From the NCBI GenBank assembly GCA_028583405.1, contig JAPTMU010000050.1, forward strand, positions 628,001 to 692,000: a stretch of 64,000 nt of DNA, written 5' to 3'. This document shows positions 52,187 through 64,000 of this stretch, piece by piece. Each line of letters starts with the position of its first letter. Within the stretch, counting starts at the first letter, position 1. A program made the translations under genes and the position numbers. This DNA is from Pogonophryne albipinna (Eukaryota > Chordata > Actinopteri > Perciformes > Artedidraconidae). The notes under the pieces are model-generated. The model searched no databases and was not told the DNA's origin. It saw only the letters and a program-made list of their open reading frames with translations.

Positions 52187-55100
52187 ACGAGGGGGTTTCT
52201 TTGTTGTCGTTCTTGGAGAATGGGAACTGCCCCAAGTGTCTGTCAGGTTGTCACACCTCTTCAAGATTGTTTGGGGATTGAGGTGGTGGAGTGGTTTTCC
52301 ATGTGTACTTTATATAGAGGGCTGGGTCTTGTACCGATTTAGTACCAACACAAACGGCATATAATATCAAACTGAGTAACAAAAGCTGAAATAAAGCTTA
52401 ACCAAATGTAAGTCACATTTTAAAAGACTCTTAAATGGAGTCTACTTGTGGTTGAATTGGCATTGAACTGTTTGCTACTATGTTGGATAAAAAGGGTTCT
52501 CAAAGTCATATTAAACTCTATTATATCCTATTGGCACTTGTATGTAACAATTGGATATGTACTGGTACACGCCAACAGATGTTGTATTCGTCGGGTTCTT
52601 GCGCTTCACATGCCAGTAGTAATCTTGTTAATATTAGATTTTTATGTTAAATATTTTCTCCAATAGCAGATGGATGTTCATGTTTCAAAGCGTTGACTGT
52701 TTTTGGTCATGGTTTGGTGTCTGAAGCTCCTACCCCTCTCTCTCTCTTTGTTGTGATATTTCCTCGTTGCTTTCCCCCATGGGAATGAATTAGACTTTCA
52801 AATTTGAGAATAAAGTGGCGTGTGGACAGCTTTAAACGCTGTCAATGAGGATGCTAACGGGGATAGACGGAAGAAAAGGGTTTCCCTTTTTGGAAGACCC
52901 CCCCCCCCCCCCACATCTTTTTATCTCCCCATCTCTGTGGAACAAATCATTTAGCTGCCAACCTAATGGGATTAGTCCCCCCCCCCCCCCTCCCTTTCTC
53001 CATCCTTCAGCTCGTCTCTTTTGGGACGCTGCCCCTGGAAGTAGATTATCTAATTGCAAAGCTTTTATTGAGGAAGAATGGTGTAATAATGAGGATTTCA
53101 GAACTTCAGCCACCTCATTTGGCTTCTTAATGCCTTCTGAATTTCTCCCAAACAATTCCGTTTGTGTAATCTTATAGTTAATGTCGCTGTTTTTTTTTGC
53201 ACCCAAGGCCAAATAAACAGTTAATTGTTGCAGTTTGGTTGCTTTATCATCAGCGTCCTAGTGATGGAGAAGGGATCATGGCTACCCCCCTAGATTAGTA
53301 TGCGTGATATCCGCCATGATAAACGACATTGAGGCCAGTTAATCATGCCAAAACACTGATGTCACCGCATTAGGCAATCTGGCCCTGACCTTACCAGTGA
53401 TAAACAATGAGGCCAACTGAGAGCACACTGATATGATCACAAAAGCGTTAGGGACAGCTGAGGACGAGGTACTCCACAGATGGACTTGAATATATTTAAC
53501 ATTACATTGAAATGCTTTTTTGTAAAGATTACAGAGCACCCTTCAATTAAATGAATTTAGGCAAATAAAGTTGAGGCCTAATAATTAAAGGATACATTAG
53601 AAAGTGAAAAGGAAATTAAGCTTATGGTGATGTGGAAACAAGAATAAAAGGAGGCTTTACATTCAATAGGACTCGGTACTGTGGATAAACATCGGTAGGG
53701 AAACCTTTCAACCAAAGTGAAGGTCAAAGATAACAATGTTGAGTGTTTGTTTTCAAAGTCGCTTTGACCCTTATGGAAAACCCTTATCTGTTGCTCTTAT
53801 CTCTTTTCCGAAACAACCCGCCTTCCCTGTCCAAGAAGCTTTGTATATAATTTATTCGGCTTAAAGTATAATTTTCTTAACGCATAAAGGAACACTTCGT
53901 CCTTCAGTTTATCCTAAAAAGTCACCAAATATGGATGAAGCGTCCCCGATGCAGGATATCCCGTCGCATGCTTGCCTGACAACGGCTAAAAGAACGTGTC
54001 CCCCATTTAAATGGCTCCCACCATGTCTATGTAGCTTTTCATCATTAGGGGCTCCAGAGCAGCATCTCTATACGTTAGTGTAACCCTCCTACCACCACAA
54101 CCTTCCTTTGGCAGTAATCCAGAGCAATGTGACCCGTGACTCATTAACACCATCATTAGTCCACTAGGTCACGTGTTAATGGTGAGCCAAACAAAAAAAA
54201 GTTTTAATCAAGACAGACGGGTTCGGCTCTAAAAGCATTCCTGACATAGTTATGTGTTCAACCAGCAGACTCCCCTTGTTACAGACAAGTCACTGTCAAT
54301 CACTGTCATGAAAAAAAACACATTAGATTTAAAGGTATGACAAAAATGTAGAGACAAATAATTATTTTTCTGATCTAGTGACCAGTATTTGAACAGTGTG
54401 TCTAAGGCTTTGGGCTTAGTTCCGTGTCTGTTGTCAGTTTACAAAAATCCTCTTATCCCTCCTCCATGCTGTCATCAGTTTAATTAGCTTGTTGTTCATT
54501 GTCAGGCTGCTGTCAGAGGAGAAGGGCAGTGGAAGATCCCATTGGTCTTCCTCCAAAAGGTCAGCAGAGTGGGCTCTCTTGGCACAAAAGCAAACATGGG
54601 AGCACTTAAATTGGGGAATTTCTCCCACAATACCTCTTTGAGGGAGCTGACAACAGAAGTGAAAGCTTTTGGGAGTGGTGATCTCTCACCACTGCCCCAG
54701 ACTTTATCCGGAGTCCGGTCTCAAGACTTTGTTTTTAGAGTTCAAAAAGAAAGCGCCGGTCCCTGTAGGACTAGGCAGGTATCGTATTGATAACAAAGTA
54801 TTGGCCTATATCGTGTGACAGTACATTTTCCTATTATGGCAATTGTTGTCTTTCTAGTTTTGAAGGCTGCATTACAAATTAAATAAGTAATTTTCTAATT
54901 TGTATATTGTTCAGGAGGTGAAGCTGCAGAGTGTCAGGGTGCCCCACTGAGAAGGGTCCCCTGCAAGGGAGGGTTGGTGGTGAGTAGCGGGCGGGTGTTC
55001 ACCAGCCCATGGCTTCCCTCCTCCGCCTTACTGATTCCACTCAAGAGCTAAACAAACAACAGGCTCCAGTCCGTCCGTGGTCAAGTGCAGGCCGGACCCG

Positions 55101-57130
55101 GAGGTCATGTTGGGGGGTGGGTAGGGCGCAGAGAAGTTAATCAGGGAGTGGGAAGATAATCAGGTGGAGAGGTTGAACAAAAATAACTAAAGAGATTAAA
55201 TACGGTTTGATCGCTAGAGGATGTCTTTATGTCTTAGGAATCGGCTGTTTGGAAACCACTGCAGCTCAAAATGAAATGTTCTTGGAGGAAGCCAAAATTA
55301 CATGGTGCACAAAACAGGAAGTTTTGACATGGAGGGCAGATATTTTAAAGGCCTAGATATTTTTTAGTTAGATTTAAAGGTCAGTGAAAAAGAAAATGTT
55401 GACAATTGAAGCCATTTCTTAATGAATCAACATCATTGTAAATGCTTAATTCCTTAAGTAATTTAGCATGGGGTTGCTTTACTGTTTCTATGGGTTATCT
55501 CTGAGTTTCAGATCTGTTGATCAGACAAAATAAGCATATGAAAGATTTAACTATGGACTCTTGGAAAGGTTATTGACCAAACAGATTATTCTATTAAATA
55601 ATAAAATACTTGGCAAGTTGTGTGGAGAAAAAATATTCTTCCTCAACAGCAATCTGGACCCAGGCTGTAGGAAGTGATTCCTTTATAGAGTAAAGCTTGC
55701 CAATGTGTGGACAACACGTCTGGAACATTTGATTGTATCAGTGTTTATCCCATTGCCATTATTGAGTGCAGTTTGACGTTTTTGAGCAACATGCTCCCAG
55801 GACCTTAGATGTGTTTCCTCAAGGGGGCAGTGTTGTGAAAAGAAGAAATCTCAGTTTTTAAAGGAAAAGGTTGTGCCAAAACGAGGGGATAACGCCTTTT
55901 TAAAAAAAAAAAACGTTTTAAAGTTGCTCAGGCCCACTTTTTCATTCTGCACTGAGCTGAAAGGGCTGATTAATAATATACCAACAATTGGGAAACAGTG
56001 AGGGAGAGACAGGAGGGAATAAAAAACGGTTTGTTTTCTTAGGATTGATAATGAAAAAATAGGATCTGCTTTTGCTATTCGCAAACAAATTAAGTGTTAT
56101 TACCTAAAACAAGCTGAAGGCTAAATCATAGTTGAACCAATTAAAAACTGACACACTGTTTGGAATTTGGCAAAGCTGCCGGCAGAGTAATACATCGTAG
56201 GTGGAGCACAGAGCTGAAGTGCCAGGTTTTTATTTCACAAGTCGTCTTCCAGAAGAATAAATCATGTGGGTATTCATAACCACATCTTCAACTAACTTGC
56301 GCAAATCTACTATGGAATCTTACAGCTAGGTTTTGGGTAATTAATCTTGTTCACAACCTTTTATTGTAGCGTTTGGAGTTGAAATGTTGAAGAAAGATAG
56401 AGGGGTGGATCCTGGTAAATCTGCATATTTTTACTTTTGCACAAAATCCTCACGAGGGGATGCTGAACCTCTGGAGAGCAGCTGTCCAGATAAAAAGGTT
56501 GAACCAGATAAAGCACATTCCTAGAATAAGGGAGCAGCATGACTCTTGCGTTCAATAAGGGGTAGGCTAACTGCATAGACTTCACATTTTAGTAGCAGTT
56601 TTCCTAAAAGGGATATAATGAGGTTAGACATGGTATGAGGAATGAACATAATATCATTTTCTTTGATTTCCATAATTGGCTTGTCATTCTTAAAGGCTAT
56701 GTTTATCCTGTATGGCAGCTACTGCGCCAGAGGAGCAATCGGAAGGAGTTTCATGTAATGGCAGAAGAAATAACTGGATGTGTGATGATACAGCAACACG
56801 ACTCGACTCAAGAGTTCACTTTTGTGACGGCATTTTAATTGCAAGGCTGTTGATTTGCTAGTTAGTTATTTAGTAGTTTGTTTTAATTTATATAGGCCTA
56901 CCCACTTGTGGAACCTGTTTTTAAAGGTACAGTGCTTGTTTCTTTTATTTTTATAATTTATTCGATATGTTTTAACACACTATTGTTTGCCGTACAAATA
57001 GAAGTTCAGGAGGAGATTTGGGGAAACATTAACACATCTGCAATGCTTAACTTAGCATTTAAACAACTTAATTCATAGGCATTTTCCTTCATAATGTCCC
57101 AATATTTGATATTCAGTCTATTATTTGACT
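52187..57130. other. Mostly featureless DNA with possible conserved blocks
   Basis: No exon is supported. Two C-runs (52898-52912, 15 bases, and 52977-52990, 14 bases) occur in 52.8-53.6 kb. That region is otherwise balanced in composition and rich in TAAT/ATTA words and looks like a candidate conserved non-coding block. The other open frames here have no protein features. Confidence 0.35.
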
Positions 57131-57139
57131 GTTTTTAGC

Positions 57140-57560
57140 CATGCTAGCATCATAGCGCTAAAGCTGCAGCTAAAATAATATAAAGAATATTTAATGGATT
57201 GTCATCAAATTGTGTGCAGACATGAATGGTCCCTAGAGAAGGTTCCTACCGACTTTGGTGACCCCTGACCTTTTCTGTAGTGCCACCAGGAGGTCAACAC
57301 GGATTAATGCAATTTGCTTTAGACATTCATGTCCACCTGATGCATTTTTGTATAACTTTGGTGGTGCATTTTCTGTAATGTTTCCACCAGGTCAAAAATA
57401 TCTATATGTCCAGTATTTTGCTTAATGATTTAAATACCTGCAATATTAATGATGTTCCCATCAGCCTCAGGTGTACTTGTGCTAATAAACAAATGCTACC
57501 TGCTAAACAGATGCATGTTGGCATTGTGATGTTAGCATGGGAGGTCTGGACTTTGAACTA
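57140..57560 (+). repeat. Diverged common teleost repeat
   Basis: The order ATTGTCATCAAATTGTGTGC, AGACATGAATGGTCC, GACTTTGGTGACCCCTGACC, GTGCCACCAGGAGGTCA, AATGATGTTCCCATCAGCCT, GTGCTAATAAACAAATGCTA and CTGCTAAACAGATGCATGTT matches a repeat family frequent in fish genomes, from memory. Many indels suggest great age. The class is unknown to me. Confidence 0.6.
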
Positions 57561-57599
57561 CACGGATGTTGCTGGAAGTGTTTTATTTTCCTCTTCTGC

Positions 57600-60040
57600 T
57601 TTTGTAACTTAGCACCCTCCCGTCTGTAGACTCCTAAAGTCTTCAGCTGACTTTTTTTCATTCCTGTAAGTTCCTCCCTCCTTGCTGGGATAATTTAAAG
57701 GCTTTGAGGCCGGCTGAACTCAGCAGGCTCATGCACGACATCAAAGGGAAACGAACCGTTGGACAGCACAAGCTGGGGGTCAACACCGGCTAAAACTCAG
57801 CAAAGCGGTAGTGAACAGCAGCGCTGAGGCGTCTGGCCGTAGTCCACACAGCAGCTTCTTCTGCAAAGCTTCAAAGGCATTTCCTAATGAGGGCCAGATG
57901 CAGAGCTGAGATGACAAATGGCCACTGCTTGTTGTGCAAGTATGCCAACACACACATGTTCACATTAGCACGTGTCTCTATCTACCAGTGCATACATGCA
58001 TTGTGTTTCATCTAGTCACTGCAAAAAAAAGTAGGGAAAACCCACCTGTGTGCAACAATCTTGATTATCCGTGGACAGATACAATTCTGTACATGCACAC
58101 ACAATGTTTTCATGCTACTGAGCTCATTTTTGATGCAGCTGAATCAAAACATGCCACTTTTCTCTGGAGGCTTTTTCCCTCCATTCTGTAGCCTCTGCTT
58201 TTTATTGGGGGAAAAACAAGCCTGTTGAATATTCAGCACAGCAGGTTTGCAACCTTTATAGCCCTCAACTTTTCAGGCTGTTTACTGTTGACACACAAGT
58301 TATAAACCAGAGCTTTGTGTTTTGTTTTTTTTCCTCTGTGGAAAATGTGAACTGTCGCACCACATCCTGTCAGGCCTTAACTTTGTCCCTTTTTATATTG
58401 GAAACATAAAGGTCTCGAGTCGACACACTGCATGCATCAAGCCCTATTCGACTTGAGATTGTTTAGAATATCCAGATTCCAACTTAATTTTTTCACGCAG
58501 TATTTACCACACAAGCAGCAACTATTACACATTTGCCAACATGTGGGTAAAAGCTGAAGTTTGACCTGATTTATGATTTCTGAGAAGCCTTTGTATTTTT
58601 TGTGGTTCTTCCTGCTACATTCTTTTGAAAAACTCCTGTTTTTAAAGTTGTTTCTTGCTCGTTTCACTCCAATTGTACTTTGACATAGTCACAGGGCTTT
58701 AATGGATCTCGTTGTACACTCTGAGCATTTGATTTACCCTTCCATATTAGGTGATTTTAAAGGAAAAACAAATGACATGCAAGTATAGTTTGAATCCTGG
58801 CAGTCATTGGGGGAATTTATTTTTCTCTTTGCAAGTTAAGACCCTCAAATTAGTTATCTTTTCTCTCAGGATGGACAATTTGTGTTCAAGATTAGGAATT
58901 AATTTTCTTGCTTTGCTTGTTATTAATTTCGCCCTCCGTCTCTGACCGGACACTGCTCTTCGGTGTTGAGCTGCAACCAATTCAACTATCATTTGTAATT
59001 ATAGAATAATCCTGATCAGGGAGGTAAAGATGTCTTCTTGTTTTCCTTTACTCCCCCCAAACTGTCAGTCCAGAATAAAGATATATTCAATTTACTATCA
59101 CATAATAGAAATCCCAAAAATAATGAAACTGAAACTACGTAATGTTGGATGTTTTTGCTTGAAAAGTGCCAATGAATTTGCCAACGATTGAGCAATCAAT
59201 GAATCTACTTCATATCCTTGCAGCTGTCTTAAAGACTAGTTGATTTAGTAATGATCTGTTTTTGTTTGTCTTGCATGTCGAGCGTCTCGTATTACAGTAA
59301 ATAATTCAGCCTGTCTTCCGTTGAACACGTGCACCTCCCTGTGAAGAGGAACCCGACCTGAGTCACTGTAAATCAGTTGATGTGCACCTGCAGCTCCTGT
59401 CATATTTATGGAACAGCTGAGAGGGAACAAAACAAGTTCTTCAGGTTTGTGTTGGCTAACGTAGTTGCTGCTACACTCGTGAGTCCCTACGGATCATATC
59501 AGGCTGCTTATTAATATGTTCCTTCTCAGTGCATTATGGTGATTTATATCCTTTTTTTCCATATCTAACAACTTGTAAAGATTAGTTGGATTATTCATGT
59601 GATGCCACACCTGACTTGGTCATCTACAAGGCTTTGCTTTTGTTCACAGTTCATCAGCTTGATGTCCACTGTGCCTATGGCCACAGTTTGAATGTTTGAA
59701 GCTTCACTAAGTAAACTGTGAACGTTCTGAATGAATGTAATCCCTCTTAAAGAGCCTGTGACAGCATCCCAACAACTGTTGTGCAATGAAATATTGGGCT
59801 ACTAGTCATCTCGAACAGTCAGTTTAAAAAAGAAGATGCGATACCGTTCCGATAAATATCAATAATTTCGAACATCGCGGGGAAATTCCTTCGACTCATT
59901 TTGAAGTTTTGGGGGAAGCCGGAAGTGACGTCAATGCGGGAACGCTTCACTGTGCGGCGAGAGAGCCAAACACGGACAAAGTGTGTTGTCATGCGTAGAA
60001 ATGGTGAATTACTGAGTTTAGGCACGTTAATAACGTTTTA
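57600..60040. other. Non-coding stretch
   Basis: No exon or repeat is recognised. Around 59925-59960 the DNA turns CpG-rich with GGAAGTGACGTCAATG, an ETS-plus-CRE-like arrangement that could mark a promoter. No gene can be attached to it. Confidence 0.35.
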
Positions 60041-60072
60041 ATGAAGTTGACTACAGTATATTCATATTTGTC

Positions 60073-60400
60073 AGTGCTTTCATGTCAATTCGGCGAACAT
60101 AAACATAAATGATCGTGGTGAAGATGATGATTAAATTAGGATTACAAATCGGTAGTGAGAGCTGCTGAATTTCCTCCCGTAGGATGTGATATAAAAACAA
60201 ATCGATTATTTTTGTAGTTGTAAACTCAAGTGGATGAAACTACATTTATTAGTGCTTTCATGTCAATTCGGCGAACATATGATACATTAAATGATCGTGA
60301 GGATGATGATTAAAAATCGTTTGTTTGAGCCGGTCTGCATTTCCTGATGAGAAAACAAACCGATGCTTTTTGTAGTTGTAGTACACCAACATGGATTAAA
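60073..60400 (+). repeat. Diverged tandem duplication, period about 178 bp
   Basis: Two units start AGTGCTTTCATGTCAATTCG (60073 and 60251). They continue with GGCGAACATA, AATGATCGTG, GATGATGATTAAA, CATTTCCT/AATTTCCT and TTTTTGTAGTTGTA in the same order. Small indels separate them. It is non-coding. Confidence 0.75.
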
Positions 60401-61379
60401 CGTGTGTTTTTTTTACCACAATGTTGGGGAAATTAATGGATAAAATGCACAAATTACTATTATTATTCCCACTCCGATCGGGACACTAGGTCCACCGTTT
60501 CCCCGCAGCGAGGCTCCCCCCGTTGACATTTTACGTGGGCTGGGTGCAGTGGCGGACTGGCCATCGGGACGAATCCCGATGGGCCGGTACCGAAGTGGGC
60601 CGGTCGGATAAGTCACTAGCACATCCCCCATAGGCGGCGCGTGAGGCTCAGGTTTGGGAAGGCTAAATATTTTTTTTTACCTGACGCTGCCCGCCTCCGG
60701 CGTCTATAGAAAAGAGATCAACTCAGTGTGCGGAGTTTAAATCTCTCAAGTCATATTACAGGATAAAGGAAATACAGTTGAAACTGCCGTATGCAGAGAA
60801 GACGCCGACGTGTCGCACTTATCATTCATATTACATCATCAATCAGATCATCGATCATATAATATCATAATATATCATATATTTCCTTATCTGAGTCAGC
60901 TTCTCCAGCCGTATCTGGCCGTGCAACACTTACAGTGTCACATACTGTATGCAGAAGTATTATTTTAAGCAACACATTATGTTGACGATACACTCGAGTC
61001 AAATGTAATTAAAGTCATCCACTCGTGTCTTAGACGTGAACGCGCTCTCAGCTGGTGAGAGAAACCCTGGCTTGATTTACCGAGTTGATAACCAGCGTCG
61101 TAGGACCGCTTAGCGAGATATCGTTTGTTAGTTTGTTGTTAGTTTGTTTGTTACTCAAACATATCCAGGGTATGTTGAACTGGCTTCGTAGTACAGGGCA
61201 CAGGTGGCTAGCAGCGCTAATGTCAAAGACACAGACATTATACATTATATTTGTATTTTACCAGGATGCAGTGACACAAATATTTGAGAAGGCTTAGCCT
61301 ACAGCACCCGCCGCCCCTGACATCCCCCACTCCCCCCGTTGACAATTTACAAGCGGTACCGAAGTGGGCCGGTCAAGAG

Positions 61380-62063
61380 TCCCGGTGTTGCAGTATAACT
61401 TGAGTCATGACAACTGGCGACATTCTATTATTTTCGTCATAGGAATCCGGGGCGTGTACATTGAGGACCCATTGTTGACTTACCATGTTGATCGCCTCGT
61501 TTGTCGTTTACGTTCATCTTTTGCTATATCTGCCTTCCTAAGATCACTTTGATGCACATTCAGTACTCGTATGTGAGGTTGTGGGTGAGAGGTGGATATC
61601 GTGACGCTTACAGGGAGGTATCGAACATTACAAAGTAGGTGACTGTGTGGATGCCTGTTCAAAATATTGCAAACTTGAATAAATCATTTAAATTATATAT
61701 TTGTGTCCGACTTTCATTTGTACATCGTTCTTAATGTGATGTATAGTAGCTTTGATAGCTGTCCATACCTTCAGACAGCCTAAAAGTAAAACACAAGTCG
61801 TTTATTCACAGCCCGAACGCTCATCGAGATGACTGGATCACTCATGACAAGTTGTGATCAGCTCCGATTAAATTGTGATATAAATGCTGTAGCTATTCTC
61901 CAGGGAGCACGTTTTTTTAATGAAATACCTGTATCCCTCTCATCACAACAAGACTCTACACTGTGCAGGAAAAACAATTACATACATGAAAATAACCTTG
62001 ATGCATGGGAATGAAACACACAAACTATCTTCCGTGGCTATACTGATATGTCACAGTAACGGT
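61380..62063 (+). repeat. Left arm of a large inverted repeat
   Basis: This 684-bp arm reads outward-in from TCCCGGTGTTGCAG to CACAGTAACGGT. It pairs with 62970-63651 with only scattered differences. A 61-codon frame, 61829-62014 (MTGSLMTSCDQLRLNCDINA), is present in both arms with a few residue changes; I do not recognise it. Confidence 0.92.
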
Positions 62064-62969
62064 AAACTTTTAACCCGAAATTAAATGGAGTTTTGTTTTT
62101 TAACCATTTACCAACATCGCAAGACATTCTGACACCAGAGAAATTGTGCGGGTAGATTAGTAAACCTGGTGTTTACCCTTCAGGCTCATCAAGATCCAGG
62201 CTGTCGGATGTTCTTATCCCCATGACCGCCTCGCTGCACAAATATCCCGCTTATTACACGGCCATACTAAACAAACAGAGCCCATTCCGTGTTCCTGTTA
62301 TTGTTTACTTCCTCTCTGCCTTCTTCTGGTGATTTATCTGACGTTCAGCGCTCTGTCTTTTAACCTCTTTTGCTTTCTCTTTCTTGATCCTCCTTAGCAA
62401 CCTTCATTGTAGTCATCGACAGTGGTCTGTACTACTGTATTAACAACGTGTCACATGTTCAATGAATCAGAATCGAGTATTCAACTAAGCCGTGTAATAA
62501 AAGTTGTGAGTAGCCTTAATGGCCTACACAGTTGTTATGCTATACCACATTGTCCTTCACTGGATGTATAATGAGCTGCACTAAACTACATTTTAGCATT
62601 TAAAATACTTAGCCATTCTTTTAAGGTTATTTTGGTAAAGTAACTCAAAAGTAGGCTAATATAAAAGTAGTGTAAGTCATTACATTTCAGAGACAGTAAT
62701 ATTGTAAGTTAACTTAGCCTATTACTTAAAAAAGACAGTAATAAGTAATGTACTGTATTACATTTTGGAAGTAACTTGCCCAACACTGCAGATGATCCAG
62801 TCATCTCGATGCTGCTTTCGGGCTGTGAATAAACAACTTGTGTTTTGCTTTTAGGCTGTCTGAAGGTATGGACAGCTATCAAAGCTACTATACATCACAT
62901 TAAGAACGATGTACAAATGTTTTATATGTATTCAACTTGTGCCCCGCTGGACTTACGTTTCTGTGGTTG
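62064..62969. other. Loop between the inverted-repeat arms
   Basis: This 906-bp spacer contains the end of a further repeat (about 62600-62789, whose reverse complement starts CAGTGTTGGGCAAGTTAC, a common fish terminus). It also holds a third, partial copy of the arm (62793-62919). No gene is recognised. Confidence 0.5.
62793..62919 (-). repeat. Third, partial copy of the arm sequence
   Basis: These 127 bp from TGATCCAGTCATCTCGATG to GATGTACAAATG match 63190-63316 in the same orientation, and so the left arm in inverse. Differences include GCTGCTTTCGGG for GAGCGTTCGGG. The copy shows the arm sequence was duplicated more than once. Confidence 0.85.
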
Positions 62970-63651
62970 ACCGTTACTGTGACATATCAGTATAGCCACG
63001 GAAGATGGTTTGTGTTTCATTCCCATGCATCAAGGTTATTTTCATGTATGTAATTGTTTTTCCTGCACAGTGTAGAGTCTTGTTGTGATGAGAGGGATAC
63101 AGGTATTTCATTAAAAAAACGTGCTCCCTGGAGAATAGGTACAGAATTGATATCACAATTTAATCGGAGCTGATCACAACTTGTCATGAGTGATCCAGTC
63201 ATCTCGATGAGCGTTCGGGCTGTGAATAAACGACTTGTGTTTTACTTTTAGGCTGTCTGAAGGTATGGACAGCTATCAAAGCTACTATACATCACATTAA
63301 GAACGATGTACAAATGAAAGTCGGACACAAATATATAATTGAAATGATTTATTCAAGTTTGCAATATTTTGAACAGGCATCCACACAGACACCTACTTTG
63401 TAATGTTCGATACCTCCCTGTAAGCGTCACGATATCCACCTCTCACCCACAACCTCACATACGAGTACTGAATGTGCATCAAAGTGATCTTAGGAAGGCA
63501 GATATAGCAAAAGATTAACGTAAACGACAAACGAGGCGATCAACATGGTAAGTCAACAATGGGTCCTCAATGTACACGCCCCGGATTCCTATGACGAAAA
63601 TAATAGAATGTCACCAGTTGTCATAACTCAAGTTATACTGCAACACCGGGA
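62970..63651 (-). repeat. Right arm of the large inverted repeat
   Basis: This is the reverse complement of 61380-62063 over its whole length, from ACCGTTACTGTGACA to CTGCAACACCGGGA. The same 61-codon frame runs on the minus strand at 63202-63017. A short indel near 63515 (AAAGATTAACG against AAAGATGAACG in the left arm read inversely) is typical of the few differences. Confidence 0.92.
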
Positions 63652-63677
63652 TGATTTTTAGTCCCAGTCCACCACTG

Positions 63678-64000
63678 GCTACATGACCGTATGATCGCCC
63701 ATATTGACATAATTCCTAAACTTCTAACAGATACAACATAAACCGATCCTTCAGCCTCATATGAGCTCTCAGACACGTTCAAAATTAAACTGTCATCGCT
63801 GTCTGAGCTTGCTGCTGTGTGCGCCATCGTGCGTTTACATGCAGATGCTGGGATCCTGAACGGTGCAGCTGGAGCGCTGTGCCCGCAATGACGTCACACA
63901 TCATTTGGCGGGACTTGAAGAATCCCTGAGAAGATCCAGAAAATGGTCAACATTGAAGGGCAGATTAATGGTTATCAAAGTACAAATATCCCATATCAGT
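63678..64000 (-). other. Possible first exon of an unidentified minus-strand transcript
   Basis: A minus-strand frame from 63827 starts MAHTAASSDSDDSLILNVSE and is acidic and Ser-rich. It runs into the hAT-like end at 63677 and stops at 63633. Upstream on the same strand there is GTGACGTCATTGCGGG (about 63898-63883), a CRE-like site in CpG-rich DNA. This could be a broken first exon of a transposon or host gene; the sequence is too short to name it. Confidence 0.25.

Larger units (their letters stand above)
60547..63677. mobile_element. hAT-like element enclosing a large inverted repeat
   Basis: The ends are CAGTGG[C/T]GGACTGG in inverted orientation. The flanks, GCTGGGTG and GCTACATG, agree at only 5 of 8 bases, so the duplication is doubtful. 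The interior is dominated by the 684-bp arms at 61380-62063 and 62970-63651. A direct repeat of CTCCCCCCGTTGACA, then GGTACCGAAGTGGGCCGGTC (60512-60606 and 61329-61372), shows that the left side was itself partly duplicated. Confidence 0.55.

Noticed and set aside
54542..54790. 82-codon plus-strand frame
   Set aside because: No domain, no convincing splice sites or Kozak support, and composition like its surroundings.
57710..57745. Possible miR-24-like word (GGCTGAACTCAGCAGGCTC)
   Set aside because: The miR-23b/27b/24 cluster lies in mammalian AOPEP, so it was sought. This word differs from miR-24 at several positions, and no miR-23 or miR-27 sequence is nearby.

Overview
The window is chromosomal DNA of a teleost fish, most likely a percomorph. 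Evidence is the spliced vertebrate-type genes with GT/AG introns, a Tc1 element of the common fish type, tRNA-derived SINEs, an L2-type LINE, and many hAT, P-type, piggyBac-type and Harbinger-like DNA transposons. No prokaryotic or plasmid features are present.

About 4.2-25.5 kb holds two complete fructose-1,6-bisphosphatase genes in tandem, both on the minus strand. The downstream copy (4221-17814, 337 aa) is the muscle-type isozyme fbp2. The upstream copy (20220-25493, 339 aa) is the liver-type isozyme fbp1. Each has seven coding exons with identical intron phases, and all internal exons have matching lengths, so they arose by tandem duplication. Both encode the gluconeogenic step from fructose 1,6-bisphosphate to fructose 6-phosphate. 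Muscle-type Fbp2 differs from the usual sequence in two regulatory places: one extra residue in the AMP-binding loop, and Gln in place of the Tyr of the dynamic loop.

To the right of fbp1, at 27.9-28.15 kb, lies a CpG-rich plus-strand stretch with an NRF1-like motif and a consensus splice donor. It looks like a head-to-head promoter and first exon. By mammalian synteny this could be aopep, but no recognisable coding exon of that gene was found, so 28-64 kb is read as a long intron or intergenic DNA.

From 32 kb the window is a graveyard of nested transposons. 32.1-34.6 kb is a three-deep nest of hAT-like elements. 37.08-43.90 kb is a hAT element with a perfect 8-bp target duplication, swollen to 6.8 kb by a TA-flanked MITE (itself holding an L2 fragment) and by a P-type element with a THAP exon (itself holding an internally deleted hAT). 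44.19-47.20 kb is a young-looking 3.0-kb element with near-identical terminal inverted repeats and an uninterrupted 816-codon transposase-like gene; it is the most interesting object here. 60.5-63.7 kb has hAT-like ends around a 684-bp inverted repeat. 47.65-51.8 and 52.2-60.0 kb are mostly featureless, with a few possible conserved non-coding blocks.

All splice junctions, target duplications and inverted repeats were read by eye. Family names of transposons rest on motifs and remembered consensus sequences, not on searches.
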